The notes: generated from the letters alone by a model not told the origin. DNA of 64,000 nt from DASUSH01 sp963785155 (GCA_963785155.1 CAWAUB010000016.1:12791-76790); one strand, 5' to 3'. Positions 49,273-57,795 are shown, counted from the first letter of the stretch. Numbers and translations are program-made.

Positions 49273-50313
49273 TCAGCAGTCCTCGATCTTCTTGCGGTAG
49301 CGGTTCATCGTCCCCGGCTTCATGTCGCCATGGGTGCGGCCCTGGAAGCGGGGGTCGTGCTCCTCGTAGAGAGGGGAGTCGAGGCTCTCGTTGTGGCCGA
49401 TCACGTTGGAGCGCTCGATCGCGTACGCGCAGCGCAGCCAGCTCGTGAGTGCCAGCGACGCCTTCAGGACCTGCGGCCGGCCGACGACGTCGGAGTCGGA
49501 TTGGCCGACGTGCTCGATCCCGATCGTCCGATGGTTGAGCCCGACCGTATGGCGGCAGCGGATGTCGGTGGGCACGAGCTCGAGGATCGTCCCGTCGCGG
49601 TCGATCAGGTATTGCGCGCAGACGCCGGGGAGCTCGCCGTACTCCACGTCCGGCCGGTTGTTCTCGAAGGTCGAGAGCGCCGGCCCCGCCGTCGCGCTCG
49701 CGGTGTAGTGCTCCACGATCCCGCTGGGCTCCTCGAGCCGCCACTCGCGCTCCCCGTAGTGGCGCTTCGAGTAGGCGGCCATCTGGTGTTTGCGGGTCGA
49801 GCCGTAGGGGATGTGGTGCTTCTTGATCTTCGGTTCGCCCGTATCGACCTTCCTCGCCGCGGCGTCCTTCCCGCTCGGGTCGCCGACCGTGGGCTCGGTG
49901 GCAGGAGGGACCGGCGCGGTCAGGGGGGAGGCCACGACCTTGCCCGAGAGCTCGCATCGGGCGTAGCCGAAGCAGCTGCGCGCGACCCCACCCAGCTCGA
50001 GCGCCAGGCGCACGCTCCCGGCCTCGACGTCCTCCGTCAGCGTCGCCGAGTCGACCAGCTCGCGCTTGCCCTCGATCGTGCGGCCGAGGAGGCGCAGGCC
50101 GATCTCGACGCGGGCGTCCTCGTCGGCCTGCATGCGGACCCTGGCCTCGTAGCGGCCATCGCCTGTCTTCGAGATGGCCAGCGAGGGCACACCGGCCGAA
50201 CCGCGTGCGGATGGCTCGCCTGGCGTTGACGCCAGGACGAGAAAAACGGCAGCAAGTAAGGGCAGCGAGGCGGCGCGGATTCGACTCACCCGGGCCAGGA
50301 TAATCCCGCGCAT
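49273..50313 (-). CDS. Secreted N-acetylmuramoyl-L-alanine amidase (Amidase_2 type)
   Basis: A 346-residue protein. A signal peptide (RIRAASLPLLAAVFLVLASTPG) leads into a region of about 115 residues with beta character and a cysteine pair. The C-terminal PGRP/Amidase_2 domain has the zinc histidine in IVEHYTASATAGPALSTFE, then CAQYLIDRDGTILELVPTDIRCRHTVGLNHRTIGIEHVG and the later histidine in VIGHNESLDSPLYEEHDPRF. It would cut the bond between muramic acid and the stem peptide. The ATG at 50313-50311 shares bases with the ATG of the divergent M14 peptidase. Confidence 0.87.
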   Translation of the reverse strand: MRGIILARVSRIRAASLPLLAAVFLVLASTPGEPSARGSAGVPSLAISKTGDGRYEARVRMQADEDARVEIGLRLLGRTIEGKRELVDSATLTEDVEAGSVRLALELGGVARSCFGYARCELSGKVVASPLTAPVPPATEPTVGDPSGKDAAARKVDTGEPKIKKHHIPYGSTRKHQMAAYSKRHYGEREWRLEEPSGIVEHYTASATAGPALSTFENNRPDVEYGELPGVCAQYLIDRDGTILELVPTDIRCRHTVGLNHRTIGIEHVGQSDSDVVGRPQVLKASLALTSWLRCAYAIERSNVIGHNESLDSPLYEEHDPRFQGRTHGDMKPGTMNRYRKKIEDC

Positions 50314-50374
50314 GAGGCTGACCCGGATCGCGGCGCTCCTCCTTGCCGCCTCGCTGCCCCTACTTGCCGCCGTT
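50245..50374. repeat. Inverted repeat spanning the divergent starts
   Basis: Arms 50245-50274 and 50345-50374 match at 28 of 30 positions when one is inverted; the first 15 bases are identical (GCCGCCTCGCTGCCC). Each arm encodes the hydrophobic core of one signal peptide (ASLPLLAAV). The centre lies at the shared CATG start. Confidence 0.8.
50299..50304 (+). promoter_or_regulatory. Candidate -10 hexamer GATAAT
   Basis: Matches TATAAT at five of six positions and lies seven bases before ATG 50312, within the first codons of the divergent amidase. Confidence 0.4.
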
Positions 50375-51076
50375 GCCGTTTTCGGCGCCGAGCAGGGCCC
50401 CCGTGCCGCCGGCCCGGTCGAGGTCTTCGGCAAGTCGGCGAGTGGCGACCGCCTGCGCGCGGTCCGCATCGGCGACCCGGATGCGGAGCGCAAGGCGCTC
50501 GTCGTCGGCTCGATCCACGGCGACGAGACGGCGGGCCAGAAGGTCGTGGCCGCGCTCCGCAAGCGTGCGGAAGAGGTCGGCGACGTCGACCTCTGGCTCG
50601 TTCGCACGATCAACCCCGACGGCGTCCGTCGCGAGACGCGGCAGAACGGGCGCGGCGTCGACCTCAACCGCAACTTCCCATATCGCTGGCAGTCGAGCTC
50701 GCCCGGAAGCGCCGAGTACTCGGGCCCGCATCCGCTCTCCGAGCCCGAATCGCGAGCGGTGGCACGGCTCGCCGAGCGCCTGGAGCCCGCGGTGTCGGTC
50801 TGGTACCACCAGCCATGGGGCGAGGTGCTGCTGCCGTGCAAGGGGAAGGCGGCGATCGAGCGGCGCTACGCCCGGATCGCGCGCTTTCCGACCAACCGTT
50901 GCCGGGGCCAGAAACTGCCCGGCACCGTCGCGAGCTGGCAGGACCACCACCTCGGCGGCGAGTCCTTCGTCGTCGAGCTGCCCGGCGACGGCGTCTCGGC
51001 TGCCGACGCTCGCCGCCATGCCCGCGCCGCGGCCGCGGTCGCCGCAACCGGCGCGAGGGGTGAGGACCGCCGTTAG
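50312..51076 (+). CDS. Secreted M14-family zinc carboxypeptidase (murein peptide amidase-like)
   Basis: A 254-residue protein with signal peptide RLTRIAALLLAASLPLLAAVAVFG. The M14 zinc ligands are the H and E of VVGSIHGDETAG and the later histidine in SVWYHQPWGEVLL. The substrate arginine-asparagine region is GRGVDLNRNFPYRW, and the catalytic glutamate is in ESFVVELPGDG. The short length and lack of a propeptide fit the MpaA-like group, which cleaves peptidoglycan tripeptides. Paired back to back with an amidase, it suggests joint cell-wall turnover. Confidence 0.87.
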   Translation: MRLTRIAALLLAASLPLLAAVAVFGAEQGPRAAGPVEVFGKSASGDRLRAVRIGDPDAERKALVVGSIHGDETAGQKVVAALRKRAEEVGDVDLWLVRTINPDGVRRETRQNGRGVDLNRNFPYRWQSSSPGSAEYSGPHPLSEPESRAVARLAERLEPAVSVWYHQPWGEVLLPCKGKAAIERRYARIARFPTNRCRGQKLPGTVASWQDHHLGGESFVVELPGDGVSAADARRHARAAAAVAATGARGEDRR

Positions 51077-51080
51077 CCTC

Positions 51081-51098
51081 ATCTCATGCAGATGAGAT
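51081..51098 (+). repeat. Small hairpin after M14 gene
   Basis: ATCTCAT-GCAG-ATGAGAT, a perfect 7-bp stem four bases after the stop codon, directly before the conserved terminator-like element. Confidence 0.5.
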
Positions 51099-51101
51099 TG
51101 A

Positions 51102-51145
51102 GCCGAACCGGACGCGAAGCGGAGGATTCGGCGTCGTTCTTTGTC
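51102..51145 (+). terminator. Terminator-like hairpin with conserved apical stem, copy 2
   Basis: Outer stem GCCGAA (51102-51107) / TTCGGC (51127-51132), inner CC/GG, then GGA/GA around CGC-GAA-GCG. The tail is TCGTTCTTTG. Sixteen inner bases are identical to the terminator at 27768, and the outer pair differs in a compensating way (G-C there, C-G here). Confidence 0.65.
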
Positions 51146-51150
51146 TGAGG

Positions 51151-52063
51151 ATGACGAGGAGAGGGTCATCCGCGGGGATCGTGGCGCTGCTGGTCGCGCT
51201 CGCCGTCGCCGTGCCCGCGATGGCGCAGAGCGGGGTGGACGTTCCCGGGAATCAGGGGCCGCCGGCCGCTGGCGCGCCGGTCGACGTCCAGCCCGGCCCC
51301 GTACCGCGCTGCAAGCGCGCCCGGCTCGAGTGCGTGAAGCGGCTGGAGCGCCACCTGACCGCCGAGTGGAAGCGCTACGACGCCGCCTGCGACCACCGCG
51401 CGGTCGTCCTCTACAGCTACCTCGAGATCACGAAGGGCCTGCGCCGCGACCTGGCGGGCCCGCGACCGGGGATCGTCACCCACCGGCGCTGGATGACCTA
51501 CCTGATCACGACCTTCTCGAACCGGTTCCGCGAAGCGTTCAGCGACTACGAGGCCGGGCGGCCCGTGACCGACGGCTGGCGGATCGCCTTCGAGGCCTAC
51601 GACTCCGGCGATGCCAACGCCGGACAGGACGTCCTCCTCTTCTCCAACGTTCACGTCCAGCACGACCTCGCCTTCGCGTACGAGGAGATGGGCACGGCGA
51701 CGCCCGCCGGCGATTCGCGCAAGCCCGACCACGACGCGGTCAACGCGATCAACCGCGAGGTCTTCGACCCGATCCAGGACTACATCTCCGCTCACTACGA
51801 CCCGACCTTCGCGGTGATCGACGGTGGGCCCTCGCCGCTCGACGAGACTGCGACGCTCGAGCTCGTCGAGACCTGGCGTGAGAACGGCTGGCGCTACGGC
51901 GAGCAGCTGCTCGCAGCGAAGTCCGAGGCCGAGCGCGACGCCGTGGTCGCCGAGATCGAGGAGAACGCCGCCTCCTGGGCGCAGACGATCGCCGGCGGCG
52001 GCGTCCTCGGGGACCCGGGATCAGCGGGACGCCTTCTGCGCCGCGAATCACGAATTCGGATAG
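51151..52063 (+). CDS. Secreted DUF5995-like protein (frameshift at C-terminus)
   Basis: A protein of about 304 residues with a signal peptide (GIVALLVALAVAVPAMAQ). The mature part contains CVKRLERHLTAEWKRYDAACDHRAVVLYSYLEITKGL, FSNRFREAFSDYEAG, WRIAFEAYDSG and VLLFSNVHVQHDLAFAYEEMG, a helical histidine/aspartate-rich domain that I match tentatively to the DUF5995 family. Near 52018 a base change shifts the frame; the other frame gives QRDAFCAANHEFG and TAG at 52061-52063. Function is unknown; the His/Asp cluster could bind metal or a phosphoester. Confidence 0.65.
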
Positions 52064-52074
52064 GTCGCGGTCTG

Positions 52075-52080
52075 TAACCT
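52075..52080 (+). promoter_or_regulatory. Candidate -10 hexamer TAACCT
   Basis: Eight bases before GTG 52089, no ribosome-binding site; leaderless spacing. Confidence 0.35.
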
Positions 52081-52088
52081 GAGCTCTC

Positions 52089-53348
52089 GTGCCAGGGCGA
52101 AGCGGGATCAGGATCTGGATGTGCGCCATCGGCGTGCTGCTCGCCCTCGCGATCCCTGCGACGGCGACGGCGAAGGACGCGAGCCCGCGGATCGTCGGCG
52201 GCGGGCCGACCACGATCGACTCCTTCCCATGGCAGGTGGCGCTTGCCGTGGCCCCGAACGGCAACAGCGGGTTCAACCGCCAGTTCTGCGGAGCGAGCCT
52301 GGTCGCGCCGACGGTTGCGGTCACCGCGGCTCACTGCGTCTTCGAGACAACCGGTCCGCAGGGGATCTGCCTGCCGACCGACGGCTTCACGACACCGGCG
52401 AGCGCGCTCGCGACCTTCACGGGTCGCACGAACCTGTCGAGCAGCGAGGGAGCCGAGATACCGGTCGCCGAGATCTACTACTTCGAGCCCGGCCCGGGCG
52501 GCACCGGCGTCGCCCAGGCCCAGTCGACCGGGGACAAGCAGGGGCTCTACGACTGCAACACGAGCGCGTGGGACGTCGCCCTGCTGCAGCTCGCGAGCCC
52601 GGCGCCCCCGCCGGCAAGCCCGATCAAGATCGCGGGCCCTGACGAGACCGCGGCCTGGGCGCCAGGTGCGATCGCGCTCGCGAGCGGCTGGGGTGCGCTC
52701 TCGGAGGGCGGAAGCTTCCCGGAGCAGCTCCACTCGGTCCAGTTCAACATGCTCGCCGACTCGGTCTGCGGTGCGGAGGCGGCCTACGGAACGGGATTCC
52801 AGCCGGAGACGATGGTCTGCGCAGGCGAGCCCGCGGGCGGTAAGGACACCTGCCAGGGCGACAGCGGCGGCCCGCTCGTGGTCCCGCTGAACGGCGGCGC
52901 GGCCCGCCTGGTCGGCGACACCAGCTTCGGCAGCGGCTGCGCGCGCCCCGGGTTCCCCGGCGTCTACGGCCGGGTCGCCGCCGACCCGATGCGAAGCGCG
53001 ATCGGCAACGCGGTGCAGTCGATCGCGGGCGTCAACCCGATCGGATCCGCCGGGCGCGCGCCTGGGCCACCGATCACGACGTTCACCGACGGCCCGGCCA
53101 AGAAGACCAAGACCCGCAGGAGAAGGGTCTCGGTCGTTTTCGAGTTCACCGCCGACGAGCCGGCGAGCTTCACCTGCGGCCTCGACGGCGCCGCGCTGCA
53201 GCCATGCAGCTCGCCGAAGTCCCTCCGCGTCGGCTCCGGCAACCACGTCTTCCAGGTTCTCGGGACGGACACCGACTCGAACACCGCCTCGCCGGCACCC
53301 ACCTCGTACGACTTCAAGGTGAAGCGCAAGCGCAAGCGCAGGCGCTGA
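52089..53348 (+). CDS. Secreted trypsin-like serine protease (S1A)
   Basis: A 419-residue protein. A signal peptide (MCAIGVLLALAIPATATA) and short propeptide lead to the activation site RIVGGGPTTIDSFPWQVAL. The triad is complete: TAAHC, WDVALLQL and CQGDSGGPLVV, with the specificity-pocket region GSGCARPGFPGVYGRV. Six or more cysteines fit the chymotrypsin fold. After the protease domain comes a roughly 80-residue beta domain (SFTCGLDGAALQPCSSPKSLRVGSGNHVFQVLGTDTDSN), seen at the end of other exported actinobacterial proteins, and a Lys/Arg tail. GTG 52089 is used; ATG 52119 is an alternative start. Confidence 0.92.
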   Translation: MPGRSGIRIWMCAIGVLLALAIPATATAKDASPRIVGGGPTTIDSFPWQVALAVAPNGNSGFNRQFCGASLVAPTVAVTAAHCVFETTGPQGICLPTDGFTTPASALATFTGRTNLSSSEGAEIPVAEIYYFEPGPGGTGVAQAQSTGDKQGLYDCNTSAWDVALLQLASPAPPPASPIKIAGPDETAAWAPGAIALASGWGALSEGGSFPEQLHSVQFNMLADSVCGAEAAYGTGFQPETMVCAGEPAGGKDTCQGDSGGPLVVPLNGGAARLVGDTSFGSGCARPGFPGVYGRVAADPMRSAIGNAVQSIAGVNPIGSAGRAPGPPITTFTDGPAKKTKTRRRRVSVVFEFTADEPASFTCGLDGAALQPCSSPKSLRVGSGNHVFQVLGTDTDSNTASPAPTSYDFKVKRKRKRRR

Positions 53349-53356
53349 CCGCCCCC

Positions 53357-53362
53357 TAAGCT
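53357..53362 (+). promoter_or_regulatory. Candidate -10 hexamer TAAGCT
   Basis: Seven bases before the prfB ATG at 53370, leaderless spacing. Confidence 0.35.
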
Positions 53363-53369
53363 CCCGTCC

Positions 53370-54477
53370 ATGGCAGAGGCACCTTCGAAGGAGGCCGTGA
53401 GCACGCGGCTCGCGGCCATCCGCGAGCAGCTCGAGTTGCTCGCGGGCTACCTTTGACCCGGCTGAGCTCGAACGCCGCGTAGACAGCCTCGAGGCAGAGA
53501 TGGGCAGCCCCGGCTTCTGGGACGACCAGGAGCAGGCGGCGAAGACCTCCGCCGCGCACGCCTCGGCGAAGCGGAAGCTCGACTCGTTCCGATTGCTCAC
53601 CACTGACGCCGACGATCTCGAGGAGCTCGCCGAGCTCGCGGCCGAAGACGACGAGATCGCCGCCGGCCTCGAGGATCAGTTGGCCTCGATCGAGGCGCGC
53701 CTCGCCGAGCTCGAGGAGGCCCGTCTCTTCGGCGGCCGCTACGACTCCGGCGACGCCGTCGTCACCGTCCGCGCGGGCGCGGGCGGCACGGACTCCCAGG
53801 ACTGGGCCGAGATGCTCCTGCGCATGTATCTGCGCTGGGCCGAGCGCCGCGGGTTCAAGACGGAGATGAAGGAGGCCGCCGAGGGCGAGGAGGCCGGGAT
53901 CAAGCAGGCCACCTTCGTCGCCAGGGGCGAGAACGCATACGGCCTCTTCGCGGCCGAGCGCGGAGTCCACCGGCTCGTACGGATCTCGCCCTTCGACGCT
54001 CAGAAGCGCCGCCACACAGCCTTTGCCCAGCTCGACGTCGCGCCGCTCGTCGAGGGTGACGTCGAGGTGGACCTCGACGAGAGCGACCTGCGGGTCGACA
54101 CCTATCGCGCCTCGGGTGCGGGCGGCCAGCACGTGAACAAGACCGATTCGGCCGTGCGGATCACCCACGTCCCGTCGGGGATCGTCGTCCAGTGTCAGAA
54201 CGAGCGCTCGCAGGCGCAGAACAAGGCGACCGCGATGAGCTTCCTGAAGGCCCGGCTGCTCGCCGAGGAGGAGAAGCGCCGGGCCGATGTGCTCGCCGCC
54301 GAGCGCGGCGAGCAGAAGGCGGCGGAGTGGGGCTCGCAGATCCGCAGCTACACCCTCCACCCGCAGACCCGGGTCAAGGACCACCGCACGGGGCACGAGG
54401 TCGGCGACGCGAGCCGGGTCCTGGACGGCGACCTCGACGGCTTCATCCGCGAGTACCTGCTGCGCAGCGCCGACTAG
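53370..54477 (+). CDS. prfB: Peptide chain release factor 2 with programmed +1 frameshift
   Basis: Release factor for UGA and UAA codons. The first 28 codons (MAEAPSKEAVSTRLAAIREQ to LLAGYL) run into an in-frame TGA at 53454-53456. Reading must slip by one base at CTT-TGA-C and continues DPAELERRVDSLEAEMGSPGFWDDQEQA. This is the classical autoregulatory site: low RF2 stalls at UGA and favours the slip. The rest shows the stop-recognition tripeptide SPF in VRISPFDAQKRRHTAF and the catalytic GGQ in ASGAGGQHVNKTDSAVR. The shifted protein has about 368 residues. The stop shares CTAG with the convergent esterase. Confidence 0.95.
53442..53457 (+). other. Programmed +1 ribosomal frameshift site of prfB
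   Basis: GCGGGCTACCTTTGAC: the slippery CTT followed by TGA and C is the universal prfB shift sequence, in the same peptide context (GYL/D) as Escherichia coli. The upstream GCGGGC is a weaker internal Shine-Dalgarno match than the usual AGGGGG. Confidence 0.93.
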
Positions 54478-55370
54478 TCGCGATCCGCGGCCTCGAGCCG
54501 CTGCCGCACCCACCGGCCCAGCCGCTCCAGTGCCGCCGTCCCCTCGTCGAGCCGGGAGGCGAAGAGCTGGAAGTTGTGGAACATGCCGGGCCAGACGTCG
54601 AGCTCGGCCTCGGTGCCGGCCCGCCGTGCGGCATCGGCCAGGCGGCTCGAGTCGTCGAGCAGGATCTCCGAGCCGCCGACCTGGAGCAGGATCGGCGGCA
54701 GGCCCGAGAGGTCGGCGTGAAGCGGCGAGGCGAGCGGGTCGGTGGGCTCGCGCCCGCCGAGGTACGTCTCGGCGGCCAGGACCAGCGTCTCGCGGCCCAG
54801 CCAGTCGCCGTCGTCGCTCGCGTTCAGCGACGGGGCCGAGACGGTCATGTCGAACCAGGGCGAGAGGCAGGCGATCCCCGCCGGCGGGGGCTCGCCGGCG
54901 TCGCGAAGGCTCGTCGCCGCCGCCAGCGCGAGCCCGCCGCCGGCCGAGCTGCCGGCGAGGACGAGCGCGCCGTCGGTCTCCCGGTCCAGCTGCCGGTACG
55001 CGGCGAGCGCTGCCTCCAGCGCCTCCGGAAACGGTGCGTCCGGAAGCAGCGGGTAGTCGATCGCGACCACCGCGATGCCGGCCGAGTGGCTGAGCCGGGC
55101 GAGAAGGTCCTGGTTCGAGCGCGCGGAGCCGACGGCGAAACCGCCGCCGTGCAGGTACAGCGCGCGCGGCTCCTCGGAGGCCCCCGGCGCGACGACCCTC
55201 AGGCCGGAACAGCCGGCGAGCTCGATCGGCTCGAGCGCCGTCCCCTCGGGCGCCGGGAACTCGGCCATCGCCTCCTCGTAGATCGCCCTGGCGTCATCGG
55301 AGTCGCTGAGCCGCTCCGCGAGGTCGGTGCGCAGCTCGTCGAGAAGCTCCTGGGCCTGCGGGCTGGGCAC
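54474..55370 (-). CDS. Alpha/beta hydrolase, hormone-sensitive-lipase (HSL) type esterase
   Basis: A 298-residue esterase. The oxyanion motif YLHGGGFAVGS and the nucleophile elbow LVLAGSSAGGGLAL are the HSL/acetyl-hydrolase signatures. The acid is in LLQVGGSEILLDDS and the histidine in WPGMFHNFQLF, so the triad is complete. The start is GTG 55368-55370. There is no signal peptide. It acts on short- or medium-chain esters. It is convergent with prfB and divergent from the FIST gene, with about 34 bases between starts. Confidence 0.9.
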   Translation of the reverse strand: MPSPQAQELLDELRTDLAERLSDSDDARAIYEEAMAEFPAPEGTALEPIELAGCSGLRVVAPGASEEPRALYLHGGGFAVGSARSNQDLLARLSHSAGIAVVAIDYPLLPDAPFPEALEAALAAYRQLDRETDGALVLAGSSAGGGLALAAATSLRDAGEPPPAGIACLSPWFDMTVSAPSLNASDDGDWLGRETLVLAAETYLGGREPTDPLASPLHADLSGLPPILLQVGGSEILLDDSSRLADAARRAGTEAELDVWPGMFHNFQLFASRLDEGTAALERLGRWVRQRLEAADRD

Positions 55371-55392
55371 GGAACGAATACTGCCCTAGAGA

Positions 55393-55398
55393 TAACCT
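55393..55398 (+). promoter_or_regulatory. Candidate -10 hexamer TAACCT
   Basis: Six bases before ATG 55405, leaderless spacing, no ribosome-binding site. Confidence 0.4.
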
Positions 55399-55404
55399 CG
55401 AAGC

Positions 55405-56556
55405 ATGTCCGCAAAGATCGCCGTCGGCGTCTCGGAGAGCTTCGATCCGGTCGAGGCGTTCACCGAGGCCGCCCGCGATGCGGCGCGTGAGCTCGGCGCG
55501 CCGTGCGACCTCTGCGTCCTCTTCGCCGGCCCGCCACACCTGGGCCACTCGAAGTGGCTCCTCTCCGCCGTCCACGACGAGCTCGCTCCGGCCAACCTGA
55601 TCGGCTGCGGTGCCAGCGGTGTCGTCGGCGGCGGCCGCGAGATCGAGGGCGGTGCCGGGGCGGTCGTCTGGGCGGCGTCGTTGCCCGGCTCCCGGATCGA
55701 GACCCACCATCTGGCCGCCGAGCCCGGAGCGGAGGGGGTGGAGGGGCTGCCGGAGTCACTCGAGGCGGACGCCCTCGTCCTGCTCGCCGACCCCTACTCG
55801 TTCGCGACCGAGCGACTGCTTTCGGAGGTCGAGCGCATGTCGCCGGGCCTGCCCGTCCTCGGGGGCCTGGTCAGCGCGGCGGCGGCCGGCGGCGGGGTCC
55901 TGTTCCGAGGCGGCGACGTCGTTTCAGGCGGCGCGGTCGCATGCTCGATCGACGGGGTCGGGGTCGTCCCCTGCGTCTCCCAGGGCGCCGCGCCGGTCGG
56001 CGCCGAGATGACGATCACCGCGGCCCGCGGCAACGTGATCGAGGAGCTCGCGAGCACGCCCGCCCTCGAGCGGCTGAAGGAGGCCATCTCCGAGCTGCCG
56101 CCGCGCGAGCGGAAGATGGCGTCCGAGGGACTGATGCTCGGCCTCGTCATCGACGAGAACCAGCCTGAGTACGAGCGCGGGGACTTCCTCGTCCGGCCGA
56201 TCGTCGGCGCCGACCCCGACAAGGGCTGGGTCGCGATCGGCGAGGAGGTGAAGCTCGGCCAGACGGTCCGCCTGCACGTTCGCGACGAGGCCTCGGCCGA
56301 CGAGGACCTGCGCAATGCCCTCGCGACACAGAACACCGCGCTCGCCTCGACCGGGGCCGCCGGGGCGCTCGTCTTCACCTGCAACGGGCGCGGCTCGCAC
56401 ATGTTCACGCTCCCCGACCACGACGCGATCGCGATCGAGGACACCCTCGGCGTCCCGGCCGGCGGCTTCTTCTGCGCCGGTGAGATCGGCCCGGTGGGAG
56501 GGCGCAACTTCCTGCACGGGTTCACCGCGACGCTCGCCGTCTTCCCGCGTGAGTGA
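55405..56556 (+). CDS. FIST domain sensory protein (FIST_N and FIST_C)
   Basis: A 383-residue protein. The N-terminal FIST domain reads MSAKIAVGVSES, CDLCVLFAGPPHLGHSKWLLSAVHDE, LIGCGASGVVGGGREIEGGAGAVVWAA. The C-terminal part has ENQPEYERGDFLVRPIVGADPDKGWVAIGEEVKLGQTVRLHVRD, then GALVFTCNGRGSHMF and PAGGFFCAGEIGPVGGRNFLHGFTATLAVF. FIST domains are proposed small-ligand (perhaps amino acid) sensors, often linked to signalling modules, but here the protein stands alone. It overlaps nadC by eight bases. Confidence 0.88.
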   Translation: MSAKIAVGVSESFDPVEAFTEAARDAARELGAPCDLCVLFAGPPHLGHSKWLLSAVHDELAPANLIGCGASGVVGGGREIEGGAGAVVWAASLPGSRIETHHLAAEPGAEGVEGLPESLEADALVLLADPYSFATERLLSEVERMSPGLPVLGGLVSAAAAGGGVLFRGGDVVSGGAVACSIDGVGVVPCVSQGAAPVGAEMTITAARGNVIEELASTPALERLKEAISELPPRERKMASEGLMLGLVIDENQPEYERGDFLVRPIVGADPDKGWVAIGEEVKLGQTVRLHVRDEASADEDLRNALATQNTALASTGAAGALVFTCNGRGSHMFTLPDHDAIAIEDTLGVPAGGFFCAGEIGPVGGRNFLHGFTATLAVFPRE

Positions 56557-57384
56557 GCTGAGCGATCTCGTCGCGCGCGCCCTGGCCGAGGACCTCGGCG
56601 CGGGCGACGCCACCACCGAGGCCGTGGTCCCGGCGGCGGCACGCGGTCGCGCCCGGATCGTGCAGAAGGCGCCCGGGGTCCTCTTCGGCCTGGACGCCGC
56701 GGAGGAGGCGTTCGGCCAGGCCGGCTCCGAGAGCTTCGACCGGATCGTCGTCGAGGGCCAGTGGCGCGACGGGGTGCCCGCCCAGGTCGCCCTGGTCACC
56801 GGTCCGGCGGCGGCGCTCCTCGCCGGCGAGCGCACCGCGCTCAACTTCCTCGGCCACCTGAGCGGGATCGCGACGCTGACCGCTCACTACGTCGCCGCGG
56901 TGAAGGGGACGGGCGCGCGCATCCTCGACACCCGCAAGACCACCCCGGGCCTGCGCGCGCTCGAGAAGGCCGCGGTCGTCGCCGGCGGTGGCCGCAACCA
57001 CCGCATCGGCCTCTACGACGCGATCCTGATCAAGGAGAACCATGCGGCGCTCGCGGGCGGGGTCGGGGAGGCGGTCCGGCTGGCGGCCGAGCAGCGGCCG
57101 GACCTCGAAGCCGAGGTCGAGTGCCGCGATCTGGACGAGGTCCGGGAAGCGCTCGCGGCCGGGGCAGGAGGCTCCTGCTCGACAACATGGACCTCGACGG
57201 CCTGCGCGCGGCGGTCGCCGCCCGCGATGAGTCCGCCGACGGCGCGACCCTCGAGGCGTCGGGCGGCGTCACGCTGGAGACCGTCGGCGAGATCGCCGCC
57301 ACCGGGGTCGACTTCATCTCGGTCGGGGCACTGACCCACTCCGCTCCCGCGCTCGACCTGAGCATGCTGCTCGAGCAGGCATGA
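56549..57384 (+). pseudogene. nadC: Nicotinate-nucleotide pyrophosphorylase (carboxylating), frameshifted
   Basis: Quinolinate phosphoribosyltransferase, making nicotinate mononucleotide. GTG 56549 starts VSELSDLVARALAEDLGAGDATTEAVV. Then come the family motifs LLAGERTALNFLGHLSGIATLT, ARILDTRKTTPGLRALEKAAVVAGGGRNHRIGLYDAILIKENHAAL and VECRDLDEVREAL. A missing base near 57168 breaks the frame; the other frame continues LLLDNMDLDGLRAAV, LEASGGVTLETVGEIAATGVDFISVGALTHSAPALDLSM. Length and all motifs are otherwise complete (about 278 residues), so this is probably a sequencing error in an essential gene. It works after quinolinate synthase, encoded at 60134. Confidence 0.85.
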
Positions 57385-57795
57385 GCGATCCCGCCGAGAA
57401 CGTCGCGATCGTCGAGCGCGCCTACGCGGTCTGGGCCGAGGAGGGCCTGGACGGACTGCGGGCCGTGATGCACGACGAGGTCGAGTGGTATCCGCCGCCG
57501 CAGGCGCCCGAGCCGGGCCCGTTCCGCGGCGCCGAGGAGATCATCCGCGTCGCCCGCTCCTACATGGAGAGCTTCGGCGAGTTCCGGCCGGCACCGGAGC
57601 GAATCGTCCCGCCTCCGACCGGACGAGGTTGTGATGCTCGGCACGCTGACCACGGTCGGCCGCGAGTCCGGCGCCGAGTTCACGATGCCGGTCGGCCACT
57701 TGCTGACGATCCGCGATGGCCTCGTCGTGCGCTTCCGGGTGATTCCCGATCAGGCCGAAGCGATGGCAGCCGCCGGGCTCGAGGGACGGGTATGA
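57381..57795 (+). pseudogene. SnoaL-like protein, first of three tandem (frameshifted)
   Basis: Starts at ATG 57381 overlapping the nadC stop (ATGA). The N-terminal half, ENVAIVERAYAVWAEEGLDGLRAVMHDEVEWYPPPQAPEPGPFRGAEEIIRVARSYMESF, is a SnoaL-like cone fold. At about 57618 the frame shifts and continues DEVVMLGTLTTVGRESGAEFTMPVGHLLTIRDGLVVRFRVIPDQAEAMAAAGL, ending at TGA 57793-57795. Joined length is about 137 residues, normal for the family. Such proteins bind small hydrophobic ligands, and some are isomerases, cyclases or hydrolases. The next gene starts within its stop codon. Confidence 0.7.

Noticed and set aside
53454..53456. Premature stop making prfB a pseudogene
   Set aside because: The TGA lies in the standard CTT-TGA-C programmed shift context and the +1 frame is complete, so the gene is functional.
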